NCBI GenBank assembly: GCA_030704615.1
Contig: CM060732.1
Coordinates: 14,572,001-14,636,000 of the forward strand
Length of the DNA stretch: 64,000 bases
Source: Takakia lepidozioides
Taxonomy: Eukaryota > Streptophyta > Takakiopsida > Takakiales > Takakiaceae
Reading direction: 5' to 3'
Position 1 is the stretch's first letter. Each line of letters begins with the position of its first letter. The notes under the pieces were generated by a model. That model was not told where the DNA came from, made no database searches, and saw nothing but the letters and a program-made list of their open reading frames with translations. Below are positions 32,598-44,124 of the stretch, piece by piece. A program made the position numbers and the translations under genes.

Positions 32598-35500
32598 CTA
32601 GACTGTCCTGCTCCTCCTCCACCCCCTCAGTGCCTCTCTCATCTCCAGCGGACTGCTCGTTGGCCAGGCTTTCGAAAATCCCATCTTCCCTTGCGGAACT
32701 GTCCATCTCACCTCCGTTGGGTCGTCCTCCTCCCTGTCTGCGTCGCTCTCATCCGCTGAATCACATATGTACTTTCGTACCCGTCTACCTGTCTGAGCTG
32801 CTGCCAACTCTTTCCTTATCCTTCTGTCCTCCCTAGCCCTCTCCAAAATCTGCTCTACTTTACTGGGATTCTCACTTCTTCTAATCGCTGTATTTGCGAG
32901 TTTAGCTGCATAACTAGGAAGGGAGTAGTCCCTCACCGGGCTCGTCATGAAGTCGGCCCTCGCAAAGAACGGGACATTCTTCCTGGCAGGAAGTGTAGGC
33001 CCTACATGTTTCGACCCGGACCCTGCAATCCTGCACATGACAATCATCAACGAGACTAATGAGAACCACAGTCGGGAAATTCCTTTGACATAAATGACCC
33101 AGAAGGCTTTGCAAACTTACAATGTTTGCACTCACTCGTATTCCGGGTTCTCCTCTGCATCAATGTCCACTGTGTCTTCCTCGGACTCCGACGAATCCGA
33201 GGAGACTTCCGCTCTGTCGGGAGCCTTCACATTCCGTTGCAGCCCCTCCAGATGGGATCCCCACACGGATGAATCCTCCTCGTAGGCAAAGAGGTGCCGG
33301 TCGGAAAACCGCCCAGCCCACATTGAGGCACCTGTTACAATGCCATCCACACATTACCACATGGCGCTTCAGATGTTGCGAACTACATCCTAACGAGAAT
33401 TTGCAGAACAGCAGAGATCAAGATTCTGCATACCTGTCCCACAGATGAGGTCCAGCACTGTGCCCTCCACGTCTGTGCATGTCTCCATAATTGTCTGAAT
33501 GAAGGCAGGGCTCCGAGTCCGTGAGTACCGCAGGGGTTCCGTTGAAGTGAGGCTATGAGGGAGAAGTTCCTTGGGAACGTTGTTGAACAGAACGTCGTAA
33601 TCGAGTGGGTCGCAGTTCGGGTCAACCTTTCCTCCCTCCTTCCGGAAAGCAAAGGTGGAGTTTTCCTTCACAAAGCAGTATGCATCGAACTGCTTCGTCT
33701 GCATACACAGGGGGAAAACGATTAGAAACCGAATGCGGCACCGCATTTGAAAGCACCCAAGCAAATGAATGGACGAGTGCCAGTGTCGTAATCACCTTCT
33801 TCCCTTCCGACCGAAGGCCCAGTGTGTTGATGCACGTCCACTTCTTTTTCAGAATCGGGACGGCGCTCTTGCGGGTCCACTTCGCAATTCCTGTCTGAGT
33901 GTTTTTTCCTCTGCTCGCCAGGACAACCACACAGCCTCTGTCGTCCAACACCATGCGGGCAAGCCCGAATCCTTTCTTCCAAAAGTCCTCCGAGTACCTG
34001 TTCCAAGATGGCAAAGCTTGCAGTCCTTCCACAGGCTCTCCGTCCGGAATATCCAAGATGATCATATCGCAAGACCACTCGGTGGCATTTCCGCCCCTCC
34101 TACAATCCTTGTCTGCACACACCCTCTCAAAGAACGAGACCATATTCTGAAATCCTGGGGTGTCGGAAGGCTCTTCGGCAGTCGCCTTCTTCAGTGCTCT
34201 GCCCTTCAGACCCTCCATGGTCTTCATGTATGCCAACTTGGCTGCCCGTCCATCCAAAGCCGCCAAGAAACTCTCATTTACACACTGGACTACAGTTTCG
34301 GGAGCCACTTTCGGCCTCTTCATTTCCACCGGCTCGAAAGGGTGCCCCCCTGGGGGGTTGAAGAGTGCCTTCTTTGCCGAGCCAGTTCTCGTGCCTCTGG
34401 TGACAACGGTGGGCACAGGGGAGGCAGCCTGCGTTTGGGGGGGTGGGCTGGTTGCAAAGTCTCCATCGGAGTCCTCTTCCTCACCCTCTTCCTGAACAGG
34501 CTGTTTCTGCTTCTTCGTTTTGGCGGGTGTCACAACAGCTGCTCCTTGCTGGCGAGTCCTCTTCTTCGACCCCTTCTGTTGGGCCTGCACAGCTGCATCC
34601 ACCGTCTTTTGTGCCATCTCAGCTGCCTTTCTGGATTCTTCCAGAGCAGCAGATTCCTTTGCCGACTTTGGCCCAGCAGGGACACGTCTTTCCTTTCTCT
34701 TCTCTTCTGCCAAGGCGTGCAGATCTTTCTCAGACTCGTCAACAATACCGCCAGACATGTCCAGGTACCACGGGCATCCAACGAGATGCGCGGGATGCCA
34801 TTGTTTCTGCATCTCGGGTGTGTAGACACAGCTTGGGCCCGCCACGGTCCAAGCCATGAAGAACGGGGGCTCTTGAGCCAGGGCCCCTGTCTGAAGGAGC
34901 ACGTATTTCATATACCTGCAAGGCAGTCAGCATGCGTGAGCAAAACTTGAGACCAACCTACTGGCAGAGTGCCACCGAAAACATAAAATGCGAATGCGGT
35001 GCCGCATTTCCGAGACAAACCTCGTAACCAGGCTTCGCATACAAGGGCAGCTGTGCTTCACCTGTAAACAATTCGCATTGCAGCTTTCCCCGCTCCCTCC
35101 TGATGTGTAAACTCCACGCTCCTTCTTGCTGTCTGTAGCTCTCTGGCGAAAAGGTTGTCCTTGTACGCACATCTGAAACGTGTCACGTAGTCTTCCAATG
35201 TCTGTGTTCCATCCCATTTGACGTACAAGCCGAACGAATTTGTGTGCATTACGACTTGCTCCTTTGCATTCGACATTACCTGCCATTCCCAAATGCATTG
35301 TCACGTAGCAGTTCAGGGAATTCATGTCAGAAAAGCAAATCTGGGGAAGTACCTTGAATTACCTGGAACCACCAAGTCATGCGGTTGAGCCACACATCCA
35401 CTGCAGGGTCGGAAACTTCCAGTGGAAAAGACCACATTGTCCTTATGCTCTCGGATGCATTCCAGATCGACAGCCACCGTGTCTGCCATTTCCGATCCAA

Positions 35501-37772
35501 TGTCAGTGGCTGGAAGAGAGTGGCTATTGCTAGGAAGGAAATTCAGTGCATTGAAACCTCACCTTCTCTTTCGCCTCCACACATGCCGTTGAGAGGTGAT
35601 GCAGTTTCTCCAATTGCATGGTCGGCTGCATGGCCCGAGAATAGTGTTTTGCAATCTCGGGGATGAAGTCCTTTCCAAGTGCCGGATCTGCAATTGCCAC
35701 CAGCTTCACAAGCTTTGACTTGTATTTGGTTCTGGACTTGACACCGGCTTCCTTCAAGTGCTCAGTCAATGACTGCAACGTTTTGACCTGCCCCTCACTT
35801 TCCATGAAGAAGCGTTTGGCATGGGCCAAATCCAGCTTGATGTTTGACTGCCAACAAAAACATGCAGAAGCGTTACATTCGATTCATGTGGAAACATTAC
35901 TGGAAATTGGGGAAGGATGAGCAGAGGGAAATTGGAGCACGACTTACTTCGTATATCACCTCCACCATTCCATCCATAGTGAGACGATACCATGTCCGGT
36001 CTGTTTTTGCAACGGCTTTCTGAATGAGCTCCGGCTCCAGCATTTCCGCAAACATCTGCGGATCAGTAAGACCAGTTTTCCTCACCCTGTACAGCATATG
36101 TGCCATGTGGGTATGCACGTACGCATTCTCAGTGACCCTGCAAGGCACACTCTCCAGTTCAGTACACGGAAGCACGGAATCAAACCAGAATGGAAACCGA
36201 AATGCGGCACCGCATTTCGAATGTGCTAGGGAGGGTATGAGTATCTTACGAGTTGAGGTCCGCCATGGCATTCTTGAGGAGGGAGGAGTCTGCCGCCTTC
36301 ACCTTGAGGATGACACACTCCACCATGTAATGCCAGCCAATGTGCTTGGCATGGTTCTGCTTGATGTACTCCCACCAGGCGAGAAGTCGGTGATTCCCGT
36401 CCCACACAAAGAACATTTTCCCGACATATGGCCGAAGTCGGGATCACCCTTCAGCGTCGCCTCGAATTCGTGGTTGCGAGTGTGCCAGTGGGTATCCCAC
36501 GTTGACAATTCATCGGCAGTGGGTCCACGGGTTTCGCCGTCCTCATTCTCTATGGAAACGTAAAACGCTGCCGATCCCAGACGGTACCCTTCTCGAAATG
36601 CGAACTTGAGCTTATCCACATCTCCGGGAAGGGCCTGCCTGACGATGGGAAGGGAGACCATGCGACAGAGTGGGATTCGAAGAGTCCGCTGGAATACCCT
36701 GCTGCCCAGAACTCTGCCAATGCTACTGTGTGTCTCCTCCAACATTTTATCCGCTGCACTTTTGAAATCCTCCGGAGACATGTCTGTAGGTGCCGGTAGT
36801 GGCTGAGCAGGTGGAGCATCCTCAACTGGAGCTGCACTCTGGGGCCTGTGTGCGGGCAATTCTGCCACTGCAGAGGCCTCCTCCGGGCCTGCTAGCTCAT
36901 CGGTGGTGAGGTCTGCCTGCGAACGTTCAGCGGCAGCACCCTCCTCCGGTACCAAATCGAGATCAACGGTCGATCCCATTGCCTTCGCTGCAGCAGAGTC
37001 GGCCCCAACATCTGCAGGCGGGAAATCCTCCAGGAACTGAGCTTCAGCTCGTGGAAGCGGTTTTGCGGGAGATTGTTCGGCCGTCGCCCTGATTGCCTTC
37101 TGCTTCCTCATCCTTGCAGGTGAAGGTGTCTGCTGCAATAGAATCTGTCTTCTACCCTGCTGCTTCATTCGCGTTGGGGGGGGTGAATCGGCCTGAGCCG
37201 GTTCAGAAGCCAGTAGAGGGACGGGCTGCTTCTTCTTCGACTTTGCTGGAGAAGGGCCCGACCCCTGCTGGCGATTCTCCATGATCGAAGAACGCGAGTC
37301 GATCTCTGAGACTTTGAACTTGCCCTTCGAAGACGCGTCTTTGAATCGCAGAGGGCTAGGCCCGGCAGGAGTACCCGCGCTCGGGGATCGGGTGGGTGTA
37401 CGTGCTGCAGCTAGCTCCTCGGACTCTTCCTGCGGCTCTTCGGATTCCTGCGATCCCTCCAGCACGTCCACCTTTCCTGTTAGGCATGCAAACATGTTCT
37501 GCATTCAAGTCTCCTAGCATTCAGTCTAAGAATTACAGAAGCAAAATGGGGGGTTCGGTGCTCGATCAGCTGCGCGCAGCCCGATCGCATGGAGCTCTCA
37601 CTGGTGGCTGGGTTGCCTGAGTGGCCTGCTGCTCGGAGATGGCAATCTCCTCCTGTAGACGCATCTGCTTCCTCCCCTTCGGCATTGGCCTACGTCCGAA
37701 GTATAATTTCCGGAGCTTGCGACGAGGTCTCCTGTCTGGTGCACGAACTCCCCCCCTCTCAGGTTCGAGCAT
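32598..37772 (-). pseudogene. ParB-like domain / DNA-methyltransferase-like protein gene of element B (one frameshift)
   Basis: Ten exons: 37772-37617, ~37500-36250, 36137-35948, 35847-35563, 35509-35363, 35279-35062, 34915-33796, 33698-33434, 33331-33136 and 33030-32598. Junctions keep frame from exon 3 on; the product would be about 1,420 residues. Order: basic N-terminus (RRKLRKLYFGRRPM); long Ser/Glu/Pro/Lys-rich linker; ParB-like domain (RQALPGDVDKLKFAFREGY, then DGNHRLLAWWEYIK); helical middle; Lys-rich linker with RTRQQGAAVVTPAKTKKQK; then methyltransferase motif IV-like IILDIPDGEP, VVVLASRG, motif X/I (SPAFIQTIMETC, VLDLICGTG), motif II region (GRFSDRHLFAYEED) and an acidic tail. Permuted motif order (IV before I) is that of beta-type amino-methyltransferases. 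One base is missing at about 36418 just before DGNHR; a sequencing error is possible. Exon 1 seems to end with a GC donor, as in A. Transcribed divergently from the transposase. Confidence 0.82.
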
Positions 37773-38119
37773 AAGAAGAACAGAGAGAGGGAAAAGGGGC
37801 AAAGAGTGCAGATGGAAAGGGCGCGAGAGGGGTGACTGAGGAGACACGACAAAAGTAGATGAAACGGCGGTGATGCACCACTTGGGTTCGAAAGGTTGGA
37901 CGAAAGTGTCTCCTCGTGGACTTTGCGTCATTACGAAATTCGAATCGTTGAGGGTACGCCCGCCGTCCGAAAATCAAACATCATTATCCAACGGTCAGGC
38001 CGCGCCGCCTCATGCCCCTTCAGTCAGATAGAGTGCCGACATGTGCAGCAATTCCGTTGCTCCACGTGTTCACATTTCAAGGCATTTCCGTCCCAGCGTC
38101 TGATGAGTTGGAGCGAGAA

Positions 38120-40095
38120 TGCGAATGCGGCGCCGCATTTCCGTTAAGTACGATCACTCTGCTACACATCCGTACTTGTTGGAAGAAAATGCGGCACCGC
38201 ATTTCCGTTCCACCTTCACATACCTTAGTTGTTGAACGGAAATACGGTGCCGCATTTCCGTCCCACAGCTCCATGTATGAGATTCAGAAGGGAAATGCGG
38301 CGCCGCATTTCCGTTCCCACTTCACATACGTTAGTTGATGAATGGAAATGCCGTGCCACATTTCCGTTCGGGAAAGTATAGAGGTCTCACCTGGACAGAA
38401 ATGCGGTGTCGCATTTCCGGTCTGGAAAGGTTGAAGGTCTCACATGGATGGAAATGCGGCAACACATTTCCGTAGCACAGCTCCAGGCCGAATATACAAA
38501 ACGGAAATGCGGCGCCGCATTTCCGTTCGAGAATGTCGGAAGGTGCGACTCGAACGGAAATGCGGTGCCGCATTTCTGTACCCGTTGCGCACGATTTTCA
38601 GTCAGAATGGAAATGCGGTACCGCATTTCCGTTCTGTAGAGTATTAACGTCTGACGCTGGCGGAAATGCCTTCCCGCATTTTCGTTCCACAGCTCCATGC
38701 CTCACATACAAAACGGAAATGCGGTGCCGCATTTCCGTTTTGGAATGTCGGATGGTGGGACTCCGACGGAAATGCGGTACCGCATTTCAATTCCGATGTT
38801 TCAGGATATTTCATCAGAACGGAAATGCGGTGCCGCATTTCCCTTTTAAATCTAATACATTCCGTTCTGGAATGTTGGGAGGTGCGACTCGGATGGAAAT
38901 GCGCTGCCGCATTTCAGTTCCGATGGTTCACGATTTTCAGTCAGAACGGAAATGCGGTGCCGCATTTCCGTTCTGGCCTGATGGTAGGTGCGACTCGGAT
39001 GGAAATACGTTGCCGCATTTCAGTTCCGATGGTTCACGATTTTCAGTCAGAACGGAAATGCGGTGCCGCATTTCCGTTCTGGAATGATGGTAGGTGCGAC
39101 TCGGATGGAAATACGGTGCCGCATTTCAGTTCAGATAGTTCACGATTTTCAGTCAGAACGGAAATGCGGTGCCGCATTTCCGTTCTGGATAGTGTGAATG
39201 TCTCAACCGGTCGGAATTGCGCTGTATGAAGCTGTCGGAATCTTACTCGGCTCCAGGCATCAGATACAAAATGGAAATGCGGCGCCGCATTTCCTTTATG
39301 GAATGTCGAAAAGTGCGACTTTGACGGAAATGCGGTGCCGCATTTCTGTTCCCGTTGTTCATAATTCTCAATCAGAACGGAAATGCGGTACCGCATTTCC
39401 GTTCCACCTTCACATACCGTGCTTGTTGAATGAAAATGCGGTACCGCATTTCCGTTCTCGAGAGTATGAATGTCTTTTAGGACGGAAATGTGCTGCAGCA
39501 TTTCTATCCCTCAGCTCCATGCATCAGATACAAAATGGAAATGCGGGACCGCATTCCCGTTCTGGAATGTCGAAAAGTGCGACTCGGACGGAAATGCGGT
39601 GCCGCATTTCTGTTCCCGTTGTTCATAATTCTCAATCAGAACGGAAATGCGGTACCGCATTTCCGTTCCACCTTCACATACCGTGCTTGTTGAATGAAAA
39701 TGCGGTACCGCATTTCCGTTCTCGAGAGTATGAATGTCTTTTAGGACGGAAATGTGCTGCAGCATTTCTATCCCTCAGCTCCATGCATCAGATACAAAAT
39801 GGAAATGCGGCGCCGCATTCCCGTTCTGGAATGTCGAAAAGTGCGACTCGGACGGAAATGCGGTGCCGCATTTCTGTTCCCGTTGTTCATAAATCTCAAT
39901 CAGAACGGAAATGCGGTACCGCATTTCCGTTCCACCTTCACATACCGTGCTTGCTGGATGGAAATGCGTTACCGCATTTCCGTTCTGGAGAGTATAAAGG
40001 TTTCCCCCGGACGGAAACTCGGTGCCGCATTTCCGTCGCTCTGTTGCATGACCAAGATGCAATACGGAAATGCGGCGCCGTATTTCCGTCCACCA
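38120..40095. repeat. element B central palindrome array, 53-bp period
   Basis: Roughly 36 palindromes with arms GGAAATGCGG and CCGCATTTCC around CG, TG, CA or TA. Starts run 38238, 38291, 38344, 38397, 38450, 38503, 38556, 38609, 38662, 38715, 38768, 38821, then 38895, 38948, 39001, 39054, 39107, 39160, 39213, then 39273 to 40066, again mostly in 53-bp steps (52 in two places; 74 and 60 where the phase slips). The 31-bp spacers vary much more than the palindromes, although a three- or four-unit higher-order repeat is visible (39273-39484 repeated at 39537-39748). It lies between the divergent gene starts 37772 and 40517. Confidence 0.95.
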
Positions 40096-40516
40096 GCAAT
40101 CGACAGAATCACTCGTGACGGGAAATCTGGAACCTCAATGGGTTGCATTGTTCCGAAACAACACAATTGCGGCCAGTCTTGATGAGCACAACTTGGTTGT
40201 CTGACCGTTTTAACCAGCAGTCCTGGCACTTGTCAGTGCGAACGTTCCTGTCTGCACCGAGAATACTGCTGGATCCACCCTCAGGAGAAACTGTCAGGAG
40301 ATGTTATTTCGTCGCCGAATCGGCCATCATTGTCCTACTCACTGGCTATGGAATCAAACCTCCCACCTTCATGCATGTAGCTTGAAACAATACTTTCCAC
40401 TTCAATGTGCGACTTCCAATTGTCGATGGACTCCGCAGATCCACTTAGATGGTGCCTGTGAGCCTTGGTCTGTCGCTATACTGAACCTCGCACTTGCCAA
40501 CTCCGTGCGGTGTTCG

Positions 40517-43500
40517 ATGGCTCCGAATTCCTACGCTATAGTTTGCTGTCCTCCGCAACTTGGGAGAGCCTGGATCCCAAACGAGGGAGGACTTTGCAGA
40601 GTGACTGAAACTTACCTTTGTTCCAAATTCAAGCTCAAACCGGGCACAGTTTATTTGGAAGAAGAAAGGAAGGATGTTCCTGGACAGGTTGACGAGACCA
40701 TTGTCGTGCTAGGTAACGACGGAGGTTGCGGAATCGAATGGCACGTTCCCCCGTCAGACACCATCCTGTACCGAGCTGTGGGAATGCCCATTCCCTTTCC
40801 GAATCAGTCGCTGCCCACACCATCCACAAAGGAGTCCGGAAACCGAGAGGCGGCCACTGCCAACAGAGAGGTATGCAACGATAATCATTCCCGACCTGGA
40901 CCGTCAAGACCCTCCATAGCTTCTCGTGTGGACGTATTCGACATTTCCGACGAGGAAGATGATTGCATTGAGGTACCCATGTCCTCCACACGGTCGTTCA
41001 AATCCGGCATGGACGTCTCTGTAGGTGCTACGCATGTGCCCTCGAGCATAACTCCAACCCGGTCCATTGTGCAGCTCCTACGACAACATCACCTCGATGG
41101 TTCTCGCTCCGAGCTGGCTGCTCTCGACTATGCCAAATTCCCAGTCAGAAAGGTAACTTTTCTGCCTCCCGAAGTCGATGGCAATGTCATCTTCGAGTTT
41201 CCACCTGTTTCTTCGTCAAAGAAAGCCTCCGGGATGTTAACAGACATGGATCGAAAGCATGACGGACACCCCTGGTGTGTGACGAAGACCAGTAGCACGA
41301 AAATTGCTGATGGTGTTCGTGTACGATATGTCCTCTGTGCGGGGAAGCTGAGGTGCCTCAATCCCACCTGCTTCCACTTTCTCTCCAAAGGAGGGCGGAG
41401 AAACGAGACGGATTGGACTGGCACAACGCATCATCCATTCATTGTCTCCAGCCAAGCTCCTGCGGGTTCTTTCAAGTGTGCACATTGCAAAGAACCACCG
41501 ACGTGCATGTCCATGTGCAGAGCCAAGCAATATTACGTAATCCATTTGCTCCCGGACTTGACTAGAGCTTGCATACACGTTGGGGTCCACTGCCACCCCT
41601 TGGCGAGAGGCAACATGCGTGAGGCTGTGCAGGAAGCACACGACATCATAAAAGAGGAGGTCAAATTGAGCCCCGGAGCCAGACCAAAGCAGATTCAGCT
41701 GAAGGCAGCCCACAAGATTGCTCTTGGCAAAATCATGTCTGAAGATGGTTCCGACCGAGAGCCCTTGACCGAAGACGAGATGCGTGACCTCTTGGAGTCC
41801 GTCTCGCACGTTTGTAGTCCGAATGTGCGGAATCACATCGTATCTTGCAAGCAGGAGTTCGGCAGGGGGTCGGACATGTACTCAATCCTGGAGGTGAAAC
41901 GAATGACTGGATATGACTACATCCAAGGTAGCAGGTTTCCAGGGCAAGGCAGCGAATCCGATCGTTGTTACATTTTCAAAATGTCGACGTGTGGGCCTGG
42001 GAGTGGAGTCGACTTGGTCACTCGCATGACAACTGGAAACTTGTCGAATGCTTGGGTGATGTTTGATCACATCAAGCGAATTACAAACCATCAGTGGGTG
42101 ACTATGGGTGCGCATGTTTATGACTATCACTCCAAGAGGCTCATGACGATTGCAATCTGCGAGATGAAAGGGGAGGACACACAGTCCGAGATGCATCTGT
42201 GGGAGGGCATAAACCAGCAGATGGCAAGGGCGGGATTGCCAGAGCCCAATTTCAGGGGATTCATGGCAGACAACGCTCAGGCCAACTGGGCAGCGGTGTG
42301 GCGTGTGTACGGTGAGGACCCCAATGTTCCAATGGAGGGGAAAGAGAGATCCTGTGGATTCCATTGGATGCAGAGTCTATCCCACTACACTACCAAATTT
42401 GTTGCTAGCTCATTCCAGGCTGAACACCGTGTCCTTTGTACGGCGTGGAAGGATGCACCCACATTTGATGACGCGGAGGTTAAGTTTGCTATCATCGAGG
42501 CTTGGTGGAACACGTCAGGTGCAGTGGAGACAACCAATCTGGGAGCATTGCACAGCTGGTTGGGGTGGTGGCATTTTCGGTATCGACAGTTCGGACAGTA
42601 CATGCGGGAGGTAGGCTGCTGTCATTTTCGTTCATTTGTCTTTCTGTTACGGACATTTCGATTGGTCCCTCACCGTTGTTTGTGTCCTTCTAGGAGCGGT
42701 GCTTGGATTCCGACACGGACATGCCGAACACGAATATGGCAGAATCGGTCCACTCCTCCTGGCGAGCGTCTTCTGCCGCACATCTGGTGGACGTAGTGAC
42801 GGCCACAACGGAGGACATCGACAGAGCAATCATGCAGCAAGCCACGTACTACAAGTTCCTGAGCGGCAAACAATGGGGCTTTGGGCCGGACAGGGAGGAA
42901 TTGTTGGTACGAACAGCTTCGAGGTCCAAGAATCCAGTGAAATGGGCGACAGCATTGCGAGAGAAGATCAAAGGGACGCCTCTGCACCGCAGAGGTGAAC
43001 ACCTAGAGGGGGACGTCCGGACTCGCCCTGTCAGGCGGAGGATTGAAGAGGAACCCGGGTGCGAAGAGGATTCCTGGAGATCCGACAGGAACATTCGGAC
43101 AGCACCTCGAGGTCCCGTCATGTTGCCGCACAATGTGTCTTCCAGCAGTGGAAGCCCAAGAAATTCCAGATCGCCGTCGCCTTCAACCGGGGATTTCGTG
43201 CAACAAATTCCCACCGCTCCCTTGCCCCACATTCCGCCCGCTGTTATGCAGTATGGCCAAGCCATTGTGGAGACGACTGTGTCTGCCTCACAGTGGAGAA
43301 TTGCTCGCACAAAGCCGTCGTTTCGAGGAAGGTGTTCCGCAATTCGTGTGGATACACGGCAACGTTGTTTAGAGATGATAAGGAGGAATCCAGATGGGGC
43401 TGTCCCTGCTCCTACTTTTACAGGAAGATTTGTCCATGCAAAGTTTGCGGAGGCGACAACCACCCAGTTCTGGTTCTGCAGGCACGACATTATGACTTGC

Positions 43501-44124
43501 GTGTATGGAAAGCCCAAGTACGGCATACAGACAATGCCAGAGGCTCCCCCGGTGTGGCCGGTGGAACCAGGCTGCGATCTGAGTCAGGTTGAGGCCGACG
43601 CCCTTACCGCCGCAGGATTTCGGATGGTGCAGCGCACTGACGTGCCCAGACATCCATTTCCGCTTCCACAGCCTCCACCACCGACCCCTGTGAGAGCAAG
43701 AACAATGGGACACGACAGCTCTAAGCATCCTACACACCGTTGGGGGAAACCGAAGAGGCGGCGACCTCCCTCAAAAGTGAACGAGACAAGGATGGGGAAT
43801 GCACTTCGGATGAACTGTACAATCCAGAGCTCGACAGAAGTGCCCCCACCAGGATTCGGGCGTGTGTATCAGATGGCCACGGCGGGCTCAGCTGTTCGCA
43901 ATGAGGTGTACACCATCACCATTTCAGAATTACCCACCTGCAATTGCACCGACTTCCAGATCATGGCGAACAAGGGGGCATCATACTGCCCTTGCAAGCA
44001 TTTGTACTACGTGTACCTAAAGAGACTCCGTTGTAATTCCACAACTCATCACTTCATACATGCACCAGGGTTGAGCCCCCAGGAGGTTCACACTCTTCTG
44101 AATATGGATCCAGGGGACCAGTGA
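40517..44124 (+). CDS. SWIM zinc-finger Mutator-like transposase of element B
   Basis: Two exons, 40517-42610 and 42694-44124, joined in frame at a GT-AG intron of 83 bp, encode about 1,174 residues without internal stops. The ATG at 40517 matches the start in element A. N-terminal third: LKPGTVYLEEERKD, an acidic Ser-rich linker, then Cys clusters (LRCLNPTCFHF and FKCAHCKEPPTC, about residues 275-335) that may bind zinc. Middle: a divergent MULE-type catalytic region with GFMADNAQANW (D585), CGFHWMQSL (C613, H616) and EAWWNTSGAVETTN. C-terminus: SWIM finger CNCTDF...CPCKH (C1114, C1116, C1132, H1134) after an Arg/Pro-rich linker. Such enzymes cut at terminal inverted repeats and leave 9-bp duplications, as seen here. 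This is the best-preserved element gene in the window and could still be active. The exact catalytic triad is not certain from reading alone. Confidence 0.88.

Noticed and set aside
33769-34950. 393-codon plus-strand ORF opposite the element B methyltransferase
   Set aside because: Antisense shadow of the long exon 34915-33796, with Ser/Leu/Cys-rich composition and no domain; the minus-strand reading is conserved between elements.
32598-37772. Bacterial or phage contamination as the source of the ParB-methyltransferase gene
   Set aside because: The gene has nine introns with eukaryotic splice sites, three diverged copies in the window, and lies inside elements nested in plant-type repeats.
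38120-40095. CRISPR array (22-bp palindromic repeats with 31-bp variable spacers)
   Set aside because: The regular repeat/spacer look is striking, but the sequence is eukaryotic, there are no cas genes, repeats vary in the centre, and spacers themselves fall into a higher-order repeat. It lies inside a TIR transposon.
39198-40118. 306-codon open frame through the palindrome array, and similar frames at 38533-39229
   Set aside because: The translation is the same NGNAVPHFRS/MRCRISVP-type peptide cycling through three frames because 53 is not a multiple of 3. Opposite-strand frames are equally open. Not a gene.
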